DNA of 55,515 nucleotides from JAJTFW01 sp964534995 (GTDB taxonomy: Bacteria > Bacteroidota > Bacteroidia > AKYH767-A > OLB10): contig CAZHSC010000013.1 of assembly GCA_964534995.1 (NCBI GenBank), positions 1 through 55,515 of the forward strand, given 5' to 3'. Below, piece by piece: positions 42,266 to 51,324 of this stretch (positions are counted from its first letter, which is position 1; each line of letters opens with the position of its first letter). Both the position numbers and the translations under genes were made by a program. Below the pieces are notes generated by a model that saw only the letters and a program-made list of their open reading frames with translations, did no database searches and had not been told where the DNA came from.

Positions 42266-42856
42266 ATGAGAAAAACACTCATCACCCTTGGGATTGTCGT
42301 TGCCGTACTCTTCATCCTGTACCGCTTTTTTGCCGGCACTTACAATAAAATGGTTGACAGAGATGTCGAGGTACAAAATGCCTGGTCGCAGGTGGAAAAC
42401 GTTTACCAGCGACGCCTGGATCTCATTCCAAATCTTGTAAATACAGTAAAGGGAGCCGCCGAATTTGAAAAATCAACCCTGACAGCCGTCATAGAGGCCA
42501 GGGCAAATGCCACACAGGTTAAAGTAGATCCCAAAAATCTGAGTCCGGAACAGCTGGCAAAGTTTCAGCAGGCGCAGGGTGAATTAAGTACAGCACTGGG
42601 TCGCCTGATGGTAGTTGTTGAACAATATCCGCAGTTGAAAGCCAATCAGAATTTCCTCGAATTGCAAGCGCAACTGGAAGGAACGGAAAACAGAATCACG
42701 GTCGAACGTCAGAAGTTTAATGATACGGTGCAGGCTTACAACCAGTACATCCGTAAATTCCCTCAGCTCTTGCTTGCCGGTATGTTTGGTTTTAAAGAGA
42801 AGGCGTTTTTTGCTGCGGAAAAAGGTGCTGCCAAGGCTCCGGAAGTAAAGTTTTAA
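42266..42856 (+). CDS. lemA: LemA-family protein
   Basis: 196 residues. One N-terminal transmembrane helix (ITLGIVVAVLFILYRFF), then a long helical bundle: YNKMVDRDVEVQNAWSQVEN, VYQRRLDLIPNLVNTVKGAA and EKSTLTAVIEARANA match the LemA family, followed by ENRITVERQKFNDTVQAYN. LemA proteins are anchored facing the cell exterior or periplasm; their precise function is unresolved. LemA and TPM-domain genes are a common Bacteroidota cluster; here two TPM genes follow at 3-base spacing and then overlap. Confidence 0.92.
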   Translation: MRKTLITLGIVVAVLFILYRFFAGTYNKMVDRDVEVQNAWSQVENVYQRRLDLIPNLVNTVKGAAEFEKSTLTAVIEARANATQVKVDPKNLSPEQLAKFQQAQGELSTALGRLMVVVEQYPQLKANQNFLELQAQLEGTENRITVERQKFNDTVQAYNQYIRKFPQLLLAGMFGFKEKAFFAAEKGAAKAPEVKF

Positions 42857-42859
42857 TGC

Positions 42860-43309
42860 ATGAAGGCGGTTGATATTATTGGCGCTGCCGGAAGGGAGAA
42901 AATCCGTGCTGCTGTTGGTATCGCAGAGAAACGCACCTCCGGTGAGATACGGGTGTATATTGATGATGTATGCGGGGAGGATGTGTTGGACAGGGCCGCG
43001 TTTGTTTTCGCTCAGCTGGGGATGCATAAAACCGAATTGCGGAATGGTGTGCTGATATATGTTGCCATCAAAGATCATAAGTATGCGATCATCGGTGATG
43101 CAGGCATCCATGCCCGGGTAGGCAGTGATTTCTGGAATAACGTAAAGGCAGAAATGTTGAATCATTTTCGGGAGGGTCGTATTGTAGAAGGCATTGAGTA
43201 TGCGGTGACGGAAGCAGGTAACAAACTGAAAACTTATTTTCCGAAACTGCAAGATGATATCAATGAACTGCCGGATGACATCATATTTGGCGCGGAGGAT
43301 AATAAATGA
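42860..43309 (+). CDS. TPM-domain protein (cytoplasmic-type)
   Basis: 149 residues. TPM domain (YgcG/TLP18.3/Psb32-like) with SGEIRVYIDDVCGEDVLDRA, RNGVLIYVAIKDHKYAIIGD and AGIHARVGSDFWNNV. No signal peptide and no transmembrane helix are seen, so it is not the exported type. The ancestral fold in plants is linked to photosystem repair and acid phosphatase activity, but bacterial members have no settled function. It starts 3 bases after lemA and overlaps the following TPM gene start by four bases (ATGA at 43306-43309), consistent with one operon. Confidence 0.88.
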   Translation: MKAVDIIGAAGREKIRAAVGIAEKRTSGEIRVYIDDVCGEDVLDRAAFVFAQLGMHKTELRNGVLIYVAIKDHKYAIIGDAGIHARVGSDFWNNVKAEMLNHFREGRIVEGIEYAVTEAGNKLKTYFPKLQDDINELPDDIIFGAEDNK

Positions 43310-44100
43310 GAAGTTTCATGTTGCTTTTTTTGGTACTGATGGCCAGCTTTGCAACAAGCCCGGCGGCCGTTGAGTTCCCTCCGAAACCTGACCCGCCCAG
43401 GCTGGTGAATGATTTTACTTCCACCTTATCGGCACAAGAACTTTCCGAAATTGAAGGTAATCTCGTATCCTTTCATGATACCACGTCCGTGCAGATTGCC
43501 GTTGTCATGATTTCAACTTTAGATGGCTACCCGGTAAGTGAATATGCTTTTGAGTTGGCCCAGAAATGGGGAATTGGGCAGCAAAAAACCAATAATGGCG
43601 CATTGTTGCTAATTGTTAAGAACGACAGAAAAATTTTCATAGCCACCGGCTACGGACTTGAAGGTGCCTTGCCGGATGCAATTTGCAAGAGAATTATTGA
43701 AAATGATATCAGGCCACATTTCCGGCAAGGTAATTTTTTCAATGGAATAAAGGCCGGCACTGCCAAAATGATGGACGCCGTTAAAGGAGAGTATCATGAT
43801 TCACCAACGAAAAATTCCAAAGGGGGATTCCCGCCGGTGTTGATTATCATCCTGGTATTTTTATTTATTATCCTGATGAAAATTTTCAGTGTCAGGCGCT
43901 ATGCTTCGCTAAATGATATTCCATTTTGGATAGCCTGGCAATTGCTGAATGCGGCCCGGGGTCGCCATACCGGAAAGTGGGGCGATTTTAACCGGGGTAG
44001 CGGTGGTTTTGGTGGGGGTAGTTTTGGCGGCGGGGGAAGCAGTTTTGGTGGTTTTGGAGGGGGCAGCTTTGGCGGTGGTGGTGCTGGTGGGAGTTGGTAA
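43306..44100 (+). CDS. TPM-domain protein, secreted/membrane-anchored, Gly-rich tail
   Basis: 264 residues. Signal peptide (SFMLLFLVLMASFATSPAA), then a TPM domain with LVNDFTSTLSAQELSEIE, VQIAVVMISTL, WGIGQQKTNNGALLLIVK and DRKIFIATGYGLEGALPD. A transmembrane helix (FPPVLIIILVFLFIILMK, about 178-195) and a C-terminal glycine/serine-rich tail (GGFGGGSFGGGG repeats ending GGAGGSW) follow, the usual YgcG layout. It is the last gene of the lemA-TPM-TPM unit, overlapping the preceding gene by four bases, and converges on the histidine kinase gene. Confidence 0.9.
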   Translation: MRSFMLLFLVLMASFATSPAAVEFPPKPDPPRLVNDFTSTLSAQELSEIEGNLVSFHDTTSVQIAVVMISTLDGYPVSEYAFELAQKWGIGQQKTNNGALLLIVKNDRKIFIATGYGLEGALPDAICKRIIENDIRPHFRQGNFFNGIKAGTAKMMDAVKGEYHDSPTKNSKGGFPPVLIIILVFLFIILMKIFSVRRYASLNDIPFWIAWQLLNAARGRHTGKWGDFNRGSGGFGGGSFGGGGSSFGGFGGGSFGGGGAGGSW

Positions 44101-44157
44101 TATACAGACCATCCTTCCTCCGGGTAAAGGAATCCTTATTATTTGTCAAAGTAGTCA

Positions 44158-46101
44158 CTACTGCACTGGTAGGCTTACCCTAAAAACAGCACCCTCCGGT
44201 ATTTCTTCGTACATAAGGCTTCCGCCATAGGCCGTAACAATCTGGTGACTGATACTCAAGCCCAGTCCGACCCCTTTGCCGGGTGGCCGCGTAGTAAAAA
44301 ACGGCAAGAATATTTTCTCGGTATTTTCTTTTGGAATACCGACTCCATTGTCTGTAACAAGAATATGTATCTGTCCGTTTTCATTACGGGTGCTGATATG
44401 AATCAAACCCTCTGTAGGGTCATTGGCAGCTTTGCGATCCTGTATCGCCGAAACTGAATTGCGCAACAGGTTAACAAGTACCCTGAAAATGTCGCTGTAA
44501 ACTGCCTCTATTTCGAAGTTTTCAGCTTCAAAATTCAAAATGCTTTTTATGGAGTCCTCCTGTAAATTACCCGACATGGATTTTGTACTCACGCCAAGGG
44601 CATCTTCAATCAGAACGTGAAGATTGATTAATTGCTTCTCCTTTCCGAATGCGGAGGAATGTTCGGCCATGCTACGTACGATTTCACCGGCTCTTTGACC
44701 GTGCTGTGATATTCTCCTGATATTGTCCAGCAAATCGGTACACAATTCCTGTGCGTCTTCGTCTGTAATAGAGGATTTCATTTCATCGATCAGGTCAATG
44801 GAAACCGATGAAAAGTTATTTACAAAATTTAAAGGATTAAGCAACTCATGTGCGATGCCGGTAGTAAGCTGACCCAAAGAAGCCATTTTTTCCTGATGTA
44901 CCAGCAGTCGCTGGGCCTCCTGCAGTTCCTTCAGGGCGAGTTCAAGTTCCTGTGATTTGATTTCCACATTTCTTTTTTCTTCCAGAATTTGCTCTGTCCT
45001 CAGTTCCACCAGTTCGGTTAGTTTTTTCTCCCTGCCTCTGAATTCCGCCACTACATTGTCATTTTGATTCCTGAGGCGGTTGATCAGTTCTTTCATAAGC
45101 AGCCTGTTCATATAAGGGTGGCTTCCCAGTAAACTGAAAAAGTCCTTTTCGCCCAGCCTTAAAATGATAGCATCCGTTTTCGCCGAGATGGAAGCAGTGC
45201 GGGGGGAATTATCTATCAGGGAGGCCTCTCCGAAATATTCTCCGGGACCTAATTCGGCCAGCTGGATGCCTTCGTCATGCACTTTTAAGCTGCCTTTTTC
45301 AATGATATACATGCTTTCACCCGGATCACCCTTTTTAAACAGAGGTTCATCTGCTTTGAGATGTATGCGCTCAACGAGCATGGCGATACGTTCAAGTAAT
45401 GAACGGTCGCCGGTTTTGAATAAACTGGTTTTATTTAATAAGTCAACAAGGTGAAGCCGGTCATCCGCAAGATTCAGAAAGGCGTTTTCCGGAACAGCGT
45501 TTATTTTTTGGGTAAGGCCAATGTCTTTTAAAAGTTGCCGGATTTCATCCAGGTTTTCAAGTTTACCTTTATTGCGCAGAGCGTAGGCGGTTTCCGTATA
45601 GAAAAAATGATTTTCAAGAAATTCTTTTTCCAGTTCATACCACTCCGTAAGTTTGATGCTCCTGCCGTGTTCTGTCCACTCCCTTCGGAGTGACTGGCTG
45701 ATGGTAAAAAAATCAGCTCTTCCGGTATAATCAAGGTCAGCGTCGCAGATGATTTTTTGAAGCAGACCTTCCGGTTGCCGGGGGCTCGCCGTACTCATGA
45801 TCAGTTGACTGATTATTTCAATCTGCTCATTGCTGTATCCAAAGCCGGGAAGATATTCCGCGGCTATCCTGGCACCGATGCTTTCATTTTTATCGTATAG
45901 CTCAATGAAGCCTGTATCATGAAATAAAGCGGCAGTTTTCAAAAGAAGGGTAGTATCCTCCTGCAGGTTTTCGAGCCTGCAGATTCTTTCAGTAGACTCC
46001 ACAACGTCCAGCGTATGCGGGAGGTTGTGATAATATAAATTCGCCGGCAGTTTTGATTTCAACAAATTAATCACAAAGGTTTCAGCGGCCTGATAATTCA
46101 T
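44158..46101 (-). CDS. HD - cyclic-nucleotide-binding - histidine kinase fusion
   Basis: 647 residues, no transmembrane segment. N-terminal HD domain (about 1-200): YYHNLPHTLDVVE (His25), LFHDTGFIELY (His61-Asp62) and ICDADLDYTGR, a metal-phosphohydrolase-like set. A cNMP/CAP-like domain follows (about 225-345) with PLFKKGDPGESMYIIEKGSL, GEYFGEASLIDNSPRTASI. A predicted coiled coil (EEKRNVEIKSQELELALKEL) leads to HisKA (His419 in GIAHELLNPLNF) and HATPase_c: NLLRNSVSAI, VTDNGVGIP and GKGVGLGLSIS. No receiver or DNA-binding output domain is present, so an external response regulator is needed. It may sense a small nucleotide. The combination is unusual (see findings). Confidence 0.88.
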   Translation of the reverse strand: MNYQAAETFVINLLKSKLPANLYYHNLPHTLDVVESTERICRLENLQEDTTLLLKTAALFHDTGFIELYDKNESIGARIAAEYLPGFGYSNEQIEIISQLIMSTASPRQPEGLLQKIICDADLDYTGRADFFTISQSLRREWTEHGRSIKLTEWYELEKEFLENHFFYTETAYALRNKGKLENLDEIRQLLKDIGLTQKINAVPENAFLNLADDRLHLVDLLNKTSLFKTGDRSLLERIAMLVERIHLKADEPLFKKGDPGESMYIIEKGSLKVHDEGIQLAELGPGEYFGEASLIDNSPRTASISAKTDAIILRLGEKDFFSLLGSHPYMNRLLMKELINRLRNQNDNVVAEFRGREKKLTELVELRTEQILEEKRNVEIKSQELELALKELQEAQRLLVHQEKMASLGQLTTGIAHELLNPLNFVNNFSSVSIDLIDEMKSSITDEDAQELCTDLLDNIRRISQHGQRAGEIVRSMAEHSSAFGKEKQLINLHVLIEDALGVSTKSMSGNLQEDSIKSILNFEAENFEIEAVYSDIFRVLVNLLRNSVSAIQDRKAANDPTEGLIHISTRNENGQIHILVTDNGVGIPKENTEKIFLPFFTTRPPGKGVGLGLSISHQIVTAYGGSLMYEEIPEGAVFRVSLPVQ

Positions 46102-46234
46102 AGGGGCGATTTTGGGTGGGTTTAAATTAACAAGTCTAAATTAAAAAAGAATTGCTTATAATGGTAATGGATGATTTTAAAATCAGGTGAAATGAAGTAT
46201 GTAAGCTTTATTATACCAGGGATTATTTGCCCGT

Positions 46235-47335
46235 TTACTGCTTAATCAGGATTTCAGGCGCCCTGGTGTCAAAACGCACCCGCGAAGATTGGGCGATTTT
46301 CAGGACATGAAACAATATTTCTTCCCTTTTATCAGAGTAAAAGTCCATATCCACTGTATTGATAAAAAAGAAAAACTGCAGTTCAATACCGGATTCAGTG
46401 ATTTTATCAATACGGACGGAGGGTGCCGGGTCATGGATCACCTCCGGATGGTTATTCAAATAAATCAGGACTTCTTTTTTAAAAGATTCTATGATGTCAA
46501 CCGGGGTTTCAAACCGAACTGTAATTGGAAACAAAGCCCTGATCATAGTGCGCATACTTATGTTTTCGAGATCTGCATCAATCATTCTCTTATTGGGTAC
46601 TGAAATTAATGTGCGTTCCAGTGTGCGTATTTGGGTGCTCCTGAATCCTATTTTTTCCACTTTTCCCTGTACAGTTCCGACTTTCACCATGTCACCCAGC
46701 GTAAAGGGTTTATCAAGAAAAATGGCAAAGGAACCCAGGAGGTTTTCGAGGGTATCCCTGGCAGCGAGGGCTATGGCGATACCGCCAATTCCAAGTCCGG
46801 CGATAAGGGAGGCTACATTCACCTGAAAAACTATACCTAAGGCGATAAAAAAACTGAAAATGATGACGATTATTTTGAGCGATTCTTTGATAAATGGCAC
46901 CAGCTGGTCATCGGAGCGCGAGGTAGTGGATTTCGCTCTGTTTAACAAGATGATGCCAAAAAAGTCAATCAGGCGCGTGATTATCCAGGTGAGGGAAATG
47001 ATAATTGAAAACTGAAAAGCTTTCCATAAAATAAAGCGTATTCCGAATTTTTCTTCCGAGGGCAGGTGCCAGCTTTCGGGCCAGTGCAGCTGTTTGCAGG
47101 CGATGTATACACTCAGCAGTATGATAAAAAGTCCGAAGGGCTTACGCAGCAATTCCCTTAATTCCTTCACTTCGGTTCCGGAACTGTACCTCTTCAGAAA
47201 CTTATAAATAAGTCCTGAGAGGTGGTTTGAAACAAATCGCTTAAGAATGATACCGGCCAGGATGATACCGCAAAACCAGAGTATGTTTTCAATCCTGTTT
47301 TCAAAAATTGTTTGGTTCAGCCAGTGTAATTCCAT
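46235..47335 (-). CDS. MscS-family mechanosensitive channel
   Basis: 366 residues. Three transmembrane helices in the N-terminal half (IENILWFCGIILAGIILKRF, PFGLFIILLSVYIACKQL and FSIIISLTWIITRLIDFFG), then the pore-lining TM3 with the glycine/alanine pattern LIAGLGIGGIAIALAARDTL and the beta domain LGSFAIFLDKPFTLGDMVKV, followed by RSTQIRTLERTLISVPNKRM. This is the MscS core that opens under membrane tension to release osmolytes. It has no large N-terminal extension. It lies about 130 bases before the HD-kinase gene on the same strand; whether they share a transcript is not clear. Confidence 0.9.
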   Translation of the reverse strand: MELHWLNQTIFENRIENILWFCGIILAGIILKRFVSNHLSGLIYKFLKRYSSGTEVKELRELLRKPFGLFIILLSVYIACKQLHWPESWHLPSEEKFGIRFILWKAFQFSIIISLTWIITRLIDFFGIILLNRAKSTTSRSDDQLVPFIKESLKIIVIIFSFFIALGIVFQVNVASLIAGLGIGGIAIALAARDTLENLLGSFAIFLDKPFTLGDMVKVGTVQGKVEKIGFRSTQIRTLERTLISVPNKRMIDADLENISMRTMIRALFPITVRFETPVDIIESFKKEVLIYLNNHPEVIHDPAPSVRIDKITESGIELQFFFFINTVDMDFYSDKREEILFHVLKIAQSSRVRFDTRAPEILIKQ

Positions 47336-47386
47336 AATGAAAGATAGGTGTTAATTACCTGAATACCTTTGAAGCAATACCGGGGT

Positions 47387-48604
47387 TCAAACCAGTTGTT
47401 TTAATGCGATTTCATAACCGCTGGCGGTAATTTCTGTTTTCTTATTGTTGATAGCATGAATGTTGTCCAGTGCCTTGTGTATGGTTAATGCCACATCCTC
47501 AAAGATGCTGTGGGTATCTGTTTTTTCCGGATTGCCCATCAGATACGCGAATACCCGGGCCATACCGCAATTGGAAATAAAATCCGGAATGACGCTCAGG
47601 TGATGATCGGCATAACGACCGATGGGTCCTAAAAATATTTCGGAGTCGGCAAAAGGTACATTGGCGCCACAGGCGATCACCTGCAAACCGTTGTCAGCCA
47701 ATTCGGACACCTGATCCAGCGTTACCAGCCTGGAGGCTGCGGCGGGTATGAAGATGTCCGCTTTCTCTTTCCAGAAGAGTTCGTTGATATGTTCTTCTTT
47801 GCTGAATCCCCCAAACATGTTGGTCGTTCTTGACTGAAAAAGTGCGTTCACCTCATTTTTCGTATATCCATTCCTGTTAAGGATACCTCCTGATCGGTCC
47901 AGGATACCGGTAATCAACGCGCCTGCCATGGACAGATAATATCCTGCTGCCGCTCCCACATTGCCCCAACCCTGCACCAGCACCCTTTTGCCTTTTACAT
48001 CTTCACCATGGAGCCGGTAAAAATGAATGACGGATTCCGCAACGCCGTAGCCTGTTATCATATCTGCTACGCGACAAGAGGCGCCTGCCGGCACGTAACG
48101 TGGATCATCCACCATCAGGCTGACTCCATTTTGCAGTTTTGAAATTCTTTCTTCCCGGTCTGCGCCATTGCTGTTGAAATGTCCGTTTACCACGCCTTCC
48201 TGCGGATGCAGCAGCCCCAGCGCGGAGGTGACCGGAATCACCTCATGTATTTCATCCACAAAGAGGTCGCCCCCTGTACCATAGCAGGACTTGAGCATGG
48301 GGAGCACCGCTTTGAACCATCGCTGAAGCACTTCCGGTTTACGTGGATCTGAAGGGTCGAAATTGATACCTGACTTTGCTCCGCCGATTGCCGGGCCTGC
48401 CACGGTAAATTTTATTTCCATGGTTTTCGCCAGCGATTCCACTTCGCGACGGTCAAGACCTTTACGCATCCTGGTTCCACCACCTGCTGCACCACCCCGC
48501 AATGAATTGATAACTATCCAGCCGGTGGCTTCTGACAGGGGGTCATTCCATTCATAAATAATTTCAGGTTTCTTTTCTTCGAAGCGTTTTAGCAGTGATA
48601 GCAT
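47387..48604 (-). CDS. Glu/Leu/Phe/Val-type dehydrogenase
   Basis: 405 residues. An NAD(P)-dependent amino acid dehydrogenase that deaminates an amino acid to a 2-oxo acid. The signature region is LRGGAAGGGTRMRKGLDRRE, IGGAKSGINFDPSD (catalytic Lys in the KSGI segment) and GTGGDLFVDEIHEVIP, with a Rossmann domain VQGWGNVGAAAGYYL. The N-terminal half has an unusual TAG motif context (PRYVPAGASCRVADMITGYG) and the length is a little above the 360-residue leucine dehydrogenase. Whether the substrate is glutamate, leucine, valine or phenylalanine cannot be read without a search. No operon partner; the DUF2064-like gene lies 52 bases upstream. Confidence 0.88.
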   Translation of the reverse strand: MLSLLKRFEEKKPEIIYEWNDPLSEATGWIVINSLRGGAAGGGTRMRKGLDRREVESLAKTMEIKFTVAGPAIGGAKSGINFDPSDPRKPEVLQRWFKAVLPMLKSCYGTGGDLFVDEIHEVIPVTSALGLLHPQEGVVNGHFNSNGADREERISKLQNGVSLMVDDPRYVPAGASCRVADMITGYGVAESVIHFYRLHGEDVKGKRVLVQGWGNVGAAAGYYLSMAGALITGILDRSGGILNRNGYTKNEVNALFQSRTTNMFGGFSKEEHINELFWKEKADIFIPAAASRLVTLDQVSELADNGLQVIACGANVPFADSEIFLGPIGRYADHHLSVIPDFISNCGMARVFAYLMGNPEKTDTHSIFEDVALTIHKALDNIHAINNKKTEITASGYEIALKQLV

Positions 48605-48656
48605 ATCAGGGTGTGATTATTATTTATCCTGCAAAGGAATCTATTTTTTAATCAGG

Positions 48657-49166
48657 CTATGTTCCCAGCACAGGTAATTTGTACAATATTTTTTTCAGGT
48701 TACCCGCTTCACGGATGATGGCTTTACTCAATGTAACCTCCCCCCATGGTTTATCTTTTATAAGGCTTTCCTCAGGCCTGTTCATGCCGAGCAGATAAAT
48801 GCCACCAGCTGTATCGGATCCCAGGCAAACATCCAGTGGACGGATACTGAGCCAGGCTTCTTCCAGGTGATTTTTGGTTAGTTGGGGTGGAAGGGAAAAT
48901 AATCCCACCACTTTACGATATCCTTCGCCAAAGGCGGACAGATAGGATGTGAGAATAAAGTTTTCAGCCGCGGCGCCAACCCGTCTTGGCCACTCCAGGT
49001 CGCTGTTTTGTTCCGTAAAAGGAGCCTCAATAATCTGTATCATGGCTGAAGGAAGATAGGGTGTAACGGCGTTTGCCGCTGCTTCCGGTGTTTTGGCAGG
49101 GGCGTGCAAACCAGTACCGATTCCGGTAAAAGTAATGAGGCAACAGCTTGTCCAGTAATCGGTCAT
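48657..49166 (-). CDS. divergent DUF2064/TIGR04282-like protein, N-terminally reduced
   Basis: 169 residues, no signal peptide. The C-terminal two-thirds resembles the DUF2064 / TIGR04282 glycosyltransferase-like family: the segment VVGLFSLPPQLTKNHLEEAW, RPLDVCLGSDTAGGIYLLGM and LIKDKPWGEVTLSKAII follows the family order (S-D-x-P-x-L, LGPAxDGGYYLLG, PW). Here the aspartates are shifted (CLGSDTAGG in place of the GPAxDGG motif) and the normal N-terminal K-T-R-L-A nucleotide-binding start is missing, so activity is doubtful. DUF2064 proteins are linked to arsenosugar synthesis. The start overlaps the stop of the purine nucleoside phosphorylase by four bases (minus-strand order), so it is co-transcribed. 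Confidence 0.5.
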   Translation of the reverse strand: MTDYWTSCCLITFTGIGTGLHAPAKTPEAAANAVTPYLPSAMIQIIEAPFTEQNSDLEWPRRVGAAAENFILTSYLSAFGEGYRKVVGLFSLPPQLTKNHLEEAWLSIRPLDVCLGSDTAGGIYLLGMNRPEESLIKDKPWGEVTLSKAIIREAGNLKKILYKLPVLGT

Positions 49167-49975
49167 AATGCTGTGATCACCTCTTTAAAAATTCCAACAA
49201 TCTTAACATCCGCCTGATTGGCTACCGCTATTATTTCTTCCAGTGTTACCGTTTGCAGGTTATCGGGATCACATTCATCCGTGATTACAGATACCGCCAT
49301 GCATCGCATTTGCATATGCCTCGCCGTAATTACTTCGGGTACAGTACTCATTCCCACCGCATCAGCACCGATCAATCGGAGAAATCTATATTCAGCCCTG
49401 GTTTCTAACATGGGTCCGCCTACCGCCGCATATAAGCCCTGGTGAATTTTGATTCCCAGCTTTTCCGCAGCAATTCCTGCACTATGCCTTAACTTTTTAT
49501 CATAGGGGGCACTCATATCCGGGAAGCGAGGGCCAAAGCGATCATCATTAGGGCCGATTAAAGGGTTATCGCCCTGGAGATTTATATGATCCTCAATGAC
49601 CATAAGGTCCCCTTTCCTGAAACCGGGATGCAATGCACCGGCCGCGTTAGAAATGAGAAGAGTATCAACACCTAATAATTTCAATACCCGGACAGGTAAA
49701 ACCAATTGCCGCATGTGATAGCCTTCATAATAATGAAAGCGCCCTTGCATAACAAGTATCTGACGTCCATTCAGCTTCCCGATCAGAAAATTTCCGCTGT
49801 GGGAACTGACGGTACTGAGTGGAAAATGTGGAATTTCCTTGTAGGGAATCCGGTGAAGTACTTCCATTTCATCTGCCAGCAGGTGCATGCCGGTACCCAG
49901 TATTATACCTGCCACCGGATTTTCAAATTTAAATTGATTTAAATAAGCAGCGCTTTCCCTGACTTCTTCAAACAT
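49163..49975 (-). CDS. purine nucleoside phosphorylase, class I (inosine/guanosine type)
   Basis: 270 residues. Cleaves inosine or guanosine with phosphate. Class I markers: GIILGTGMHLLADEM and SSHSGNFLIGKL (phosphate site), MQGRFHYYEGY, LLISNAAGAL, IEDHINLQGDNPLIG and GPMLETRAEYRFLRLIGADAV with GMSTVPEVITARH. The EDHIN and NAAGAL stretches match the trimeric PNP (PunA/DeoD-like human-type) group rather than the hexameric E. coli DeoD. The next gene downstream (DUF2064-like) overlaps by four bases. It diverges from serS; the intervening 74 bases contain the serS promoter. Confidence 0.9.
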   Translation of the reverse strand: MFEEVRESAAYLNQFKFENPVAGIILGTGMHLLADEMEVLHRIPYKEIPHFPLSTVSSHSGNFLIGKLNGRQILVMQGRFHYYEGYHMRQLVLPVRVLKLLGVDTLLISNAAGALHPGFRKGDLMVIEDHINLQGDNPLIGPNDDRFGPRFPDMSAPYDKKLRHSAGIAAEKLGIKIHQGLYAAVGGPMLETRAEYRFLRLIGADAVGMSTVPEVITARHMQMRCMAVSVITDECDPDNLQTVTLEEIIAVANQADVKIVGIFKEVITAL

Positions 49976-50022
49976 GCCGGCAAAAATAGCCTATATCACC
50001 AAACGGTTGCCCTTAAAAAAAC

Positions 50023-50030
50023 TACCTTTG
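50023..50030 (+). promoter_or_regulatory. -7 promoter element of serS
   Basis: TACCTTTG matches TAnnTTTG exactly. A TTG at 50007-50009 is only 13 bases upstream, shorter than the usual 17-20, so the -33 box is uncertain. The implied leader to ATG 50050 is about 14 bases. Confidence 0.6.
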
Positions 50031-50049
50031 CATTCATTATTATTTGTTT

Positions 50050-51324
50050 ATGATTCAGATAACGTATATCCGTGAGAACAAGCAGGATGTCATAGACCGT
50101 CTTGCCGTTAAAAATTATGATGCCAGAAGAGACATAGAGGAACTTGTTGATTTTGATGTTGAAAAGCGCAAAGTACAAACAGAACTGGAGTCTTTGCTCG
50201 CTGAACAGAATACACTGGCGAAACAAATTGGTGAACTTTTCAAAGCGGGCAAAAAGGCTGAAGCCGAGGATTTACGCAATCGCAGTACTGCCATTAAAGA
50301 GATAAGCAAAGCGCTGGAGGATAAAATGGCAAACCTGGAAGACCAGATCAGTGGCATCCTGGTGAAACTTCCCAATCTTCCCTCTCCGATGGTGCCGGCC
50401 GGAAAAAGTGCCGATGATAATGAAGTGTTTTTTCTGGATGAAAGTTTTAAACCCACCCTGCCTCCGGATGCTTTGCCTCATTGGGAACTCGCGGCAAAAT
50501 ATGATATCATCGATTTTGAATTGGGTAATAAAATTACAGGAGCGGGATTCCCTGTTTATAAAGGCAAGGGGGCAAAACTGCAGCGCGCCCTGATAAATTT
50601 TTTCCTTGATTCCGCCGTTCGTGCGGGCTATGCCGAAATACAACCCCCTATTCTCATCAACGAAGACTCCGGGTTTGGCACAGGGCAACTTCCTGATAAG
50701 GAAGGGCAGATGTACCATGTTGGAATGGATAATCTGTATCTGATTCCAACTGCTGAAGTTCCTGTCACCAATATCTTCAGGGATACGATACTGAAGGCAG
50801 ACGAATTACCTGTTAAATGCACGGCATATACGCCATGCTTCAGGAGAGAAGCTGGTTCCTATGGTGCGCATGTGAGGGGATTAAACCGCCTCCATCAATT
50901 CGATAAAGTAGAAATTGTACAGATTGCACATCCCGAAAGCAGTTATGAAATCCTGGAGGAGATGCGAAATTATGTGGCTGGCTTGCTGCGCCAGCTGGAA
51001 CTGCCTTACCGTATTTTGAAACTTTGTGGGGGAGACATGAGTTTTGCATCTGCTTTGACATTTGATATGGAAGTGTGGAGTGCCGCTCAGAAAAGATGGC
51101 TGGAGGTGAGTTCTGTTTCTAATTTCGAAGCCTTCCAGGCCAACCGGTTGAAGTTGCGATATCGTGAAGGAAACGGAAAGCCTGCCCTTGCCCATACACT
51201 AAATGGTTCAGCGCTGGCGTTACCTCGTATTGTAGCCTCTATACTTGAAAATAACCAGGAGAAGGATGGAATACGAATCCCTGCTATTTTAATTCCGTAT
51301 ACCGGATTTGATAAAATATCATGA
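50050..51324 (+). CDS. serS: seryl-tRNA synthetase
   Basis: 424 residues from ATG 50050 (MIQITYIRENKQDVIDRL); the frame also opens at TTG 50044. Class II synthetase charging tRNA-Ser. The N-terminal antiparallel coiled coil (residues about 25-110) grips the long variable arm of tRNA-Ser. Class II motif 2 is CFRREAGSYGAHVRGLNRLH and motif 3 is NGSALALPRIVASILENNQE; the serine/ATP site has TAEVPVTN and FDMEVWSAAQKRWLEVSSVS. Its stop overlaps the TPR protein start by four bases (ATGA at 51321-51324). Confidence 0.96.
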   Translation: MIQITYIRENKQDVIDRLAVKNYDARRDIEELVDFDVEKRKVQTELESLLAEQNTLAKQIGELFKAGKKAEAEDLRNRSTAIKEISKALEDKMANLEDQISGILVKLPNLPSPMVPAGKSADDNEVFFLDESFKPTLPPDALPHWELAAKYDIIDFELGNKITGAGFPVYKGKGAKLQRALINFFLDSAVRAGYAEIQPPILINEDSGFGTGQLPDKEGQMYHVGMDNLYLIPTAEVPVTNIFRDTILKADELPVKCTAYTPCFRREAGSYGAHVRGLNRLHQFDKVEIVQIAHPESSYEILEEMRNYVAGLLRQLELPYRILKLCGGDMSFASALTFDMEVWSAAQKRWLEVSSVSNFEAFQANRLKLRYREGNGKPALAHTLNGSALALPRIVASILENNQEKDGIRIPAILIPYTGFDKIS

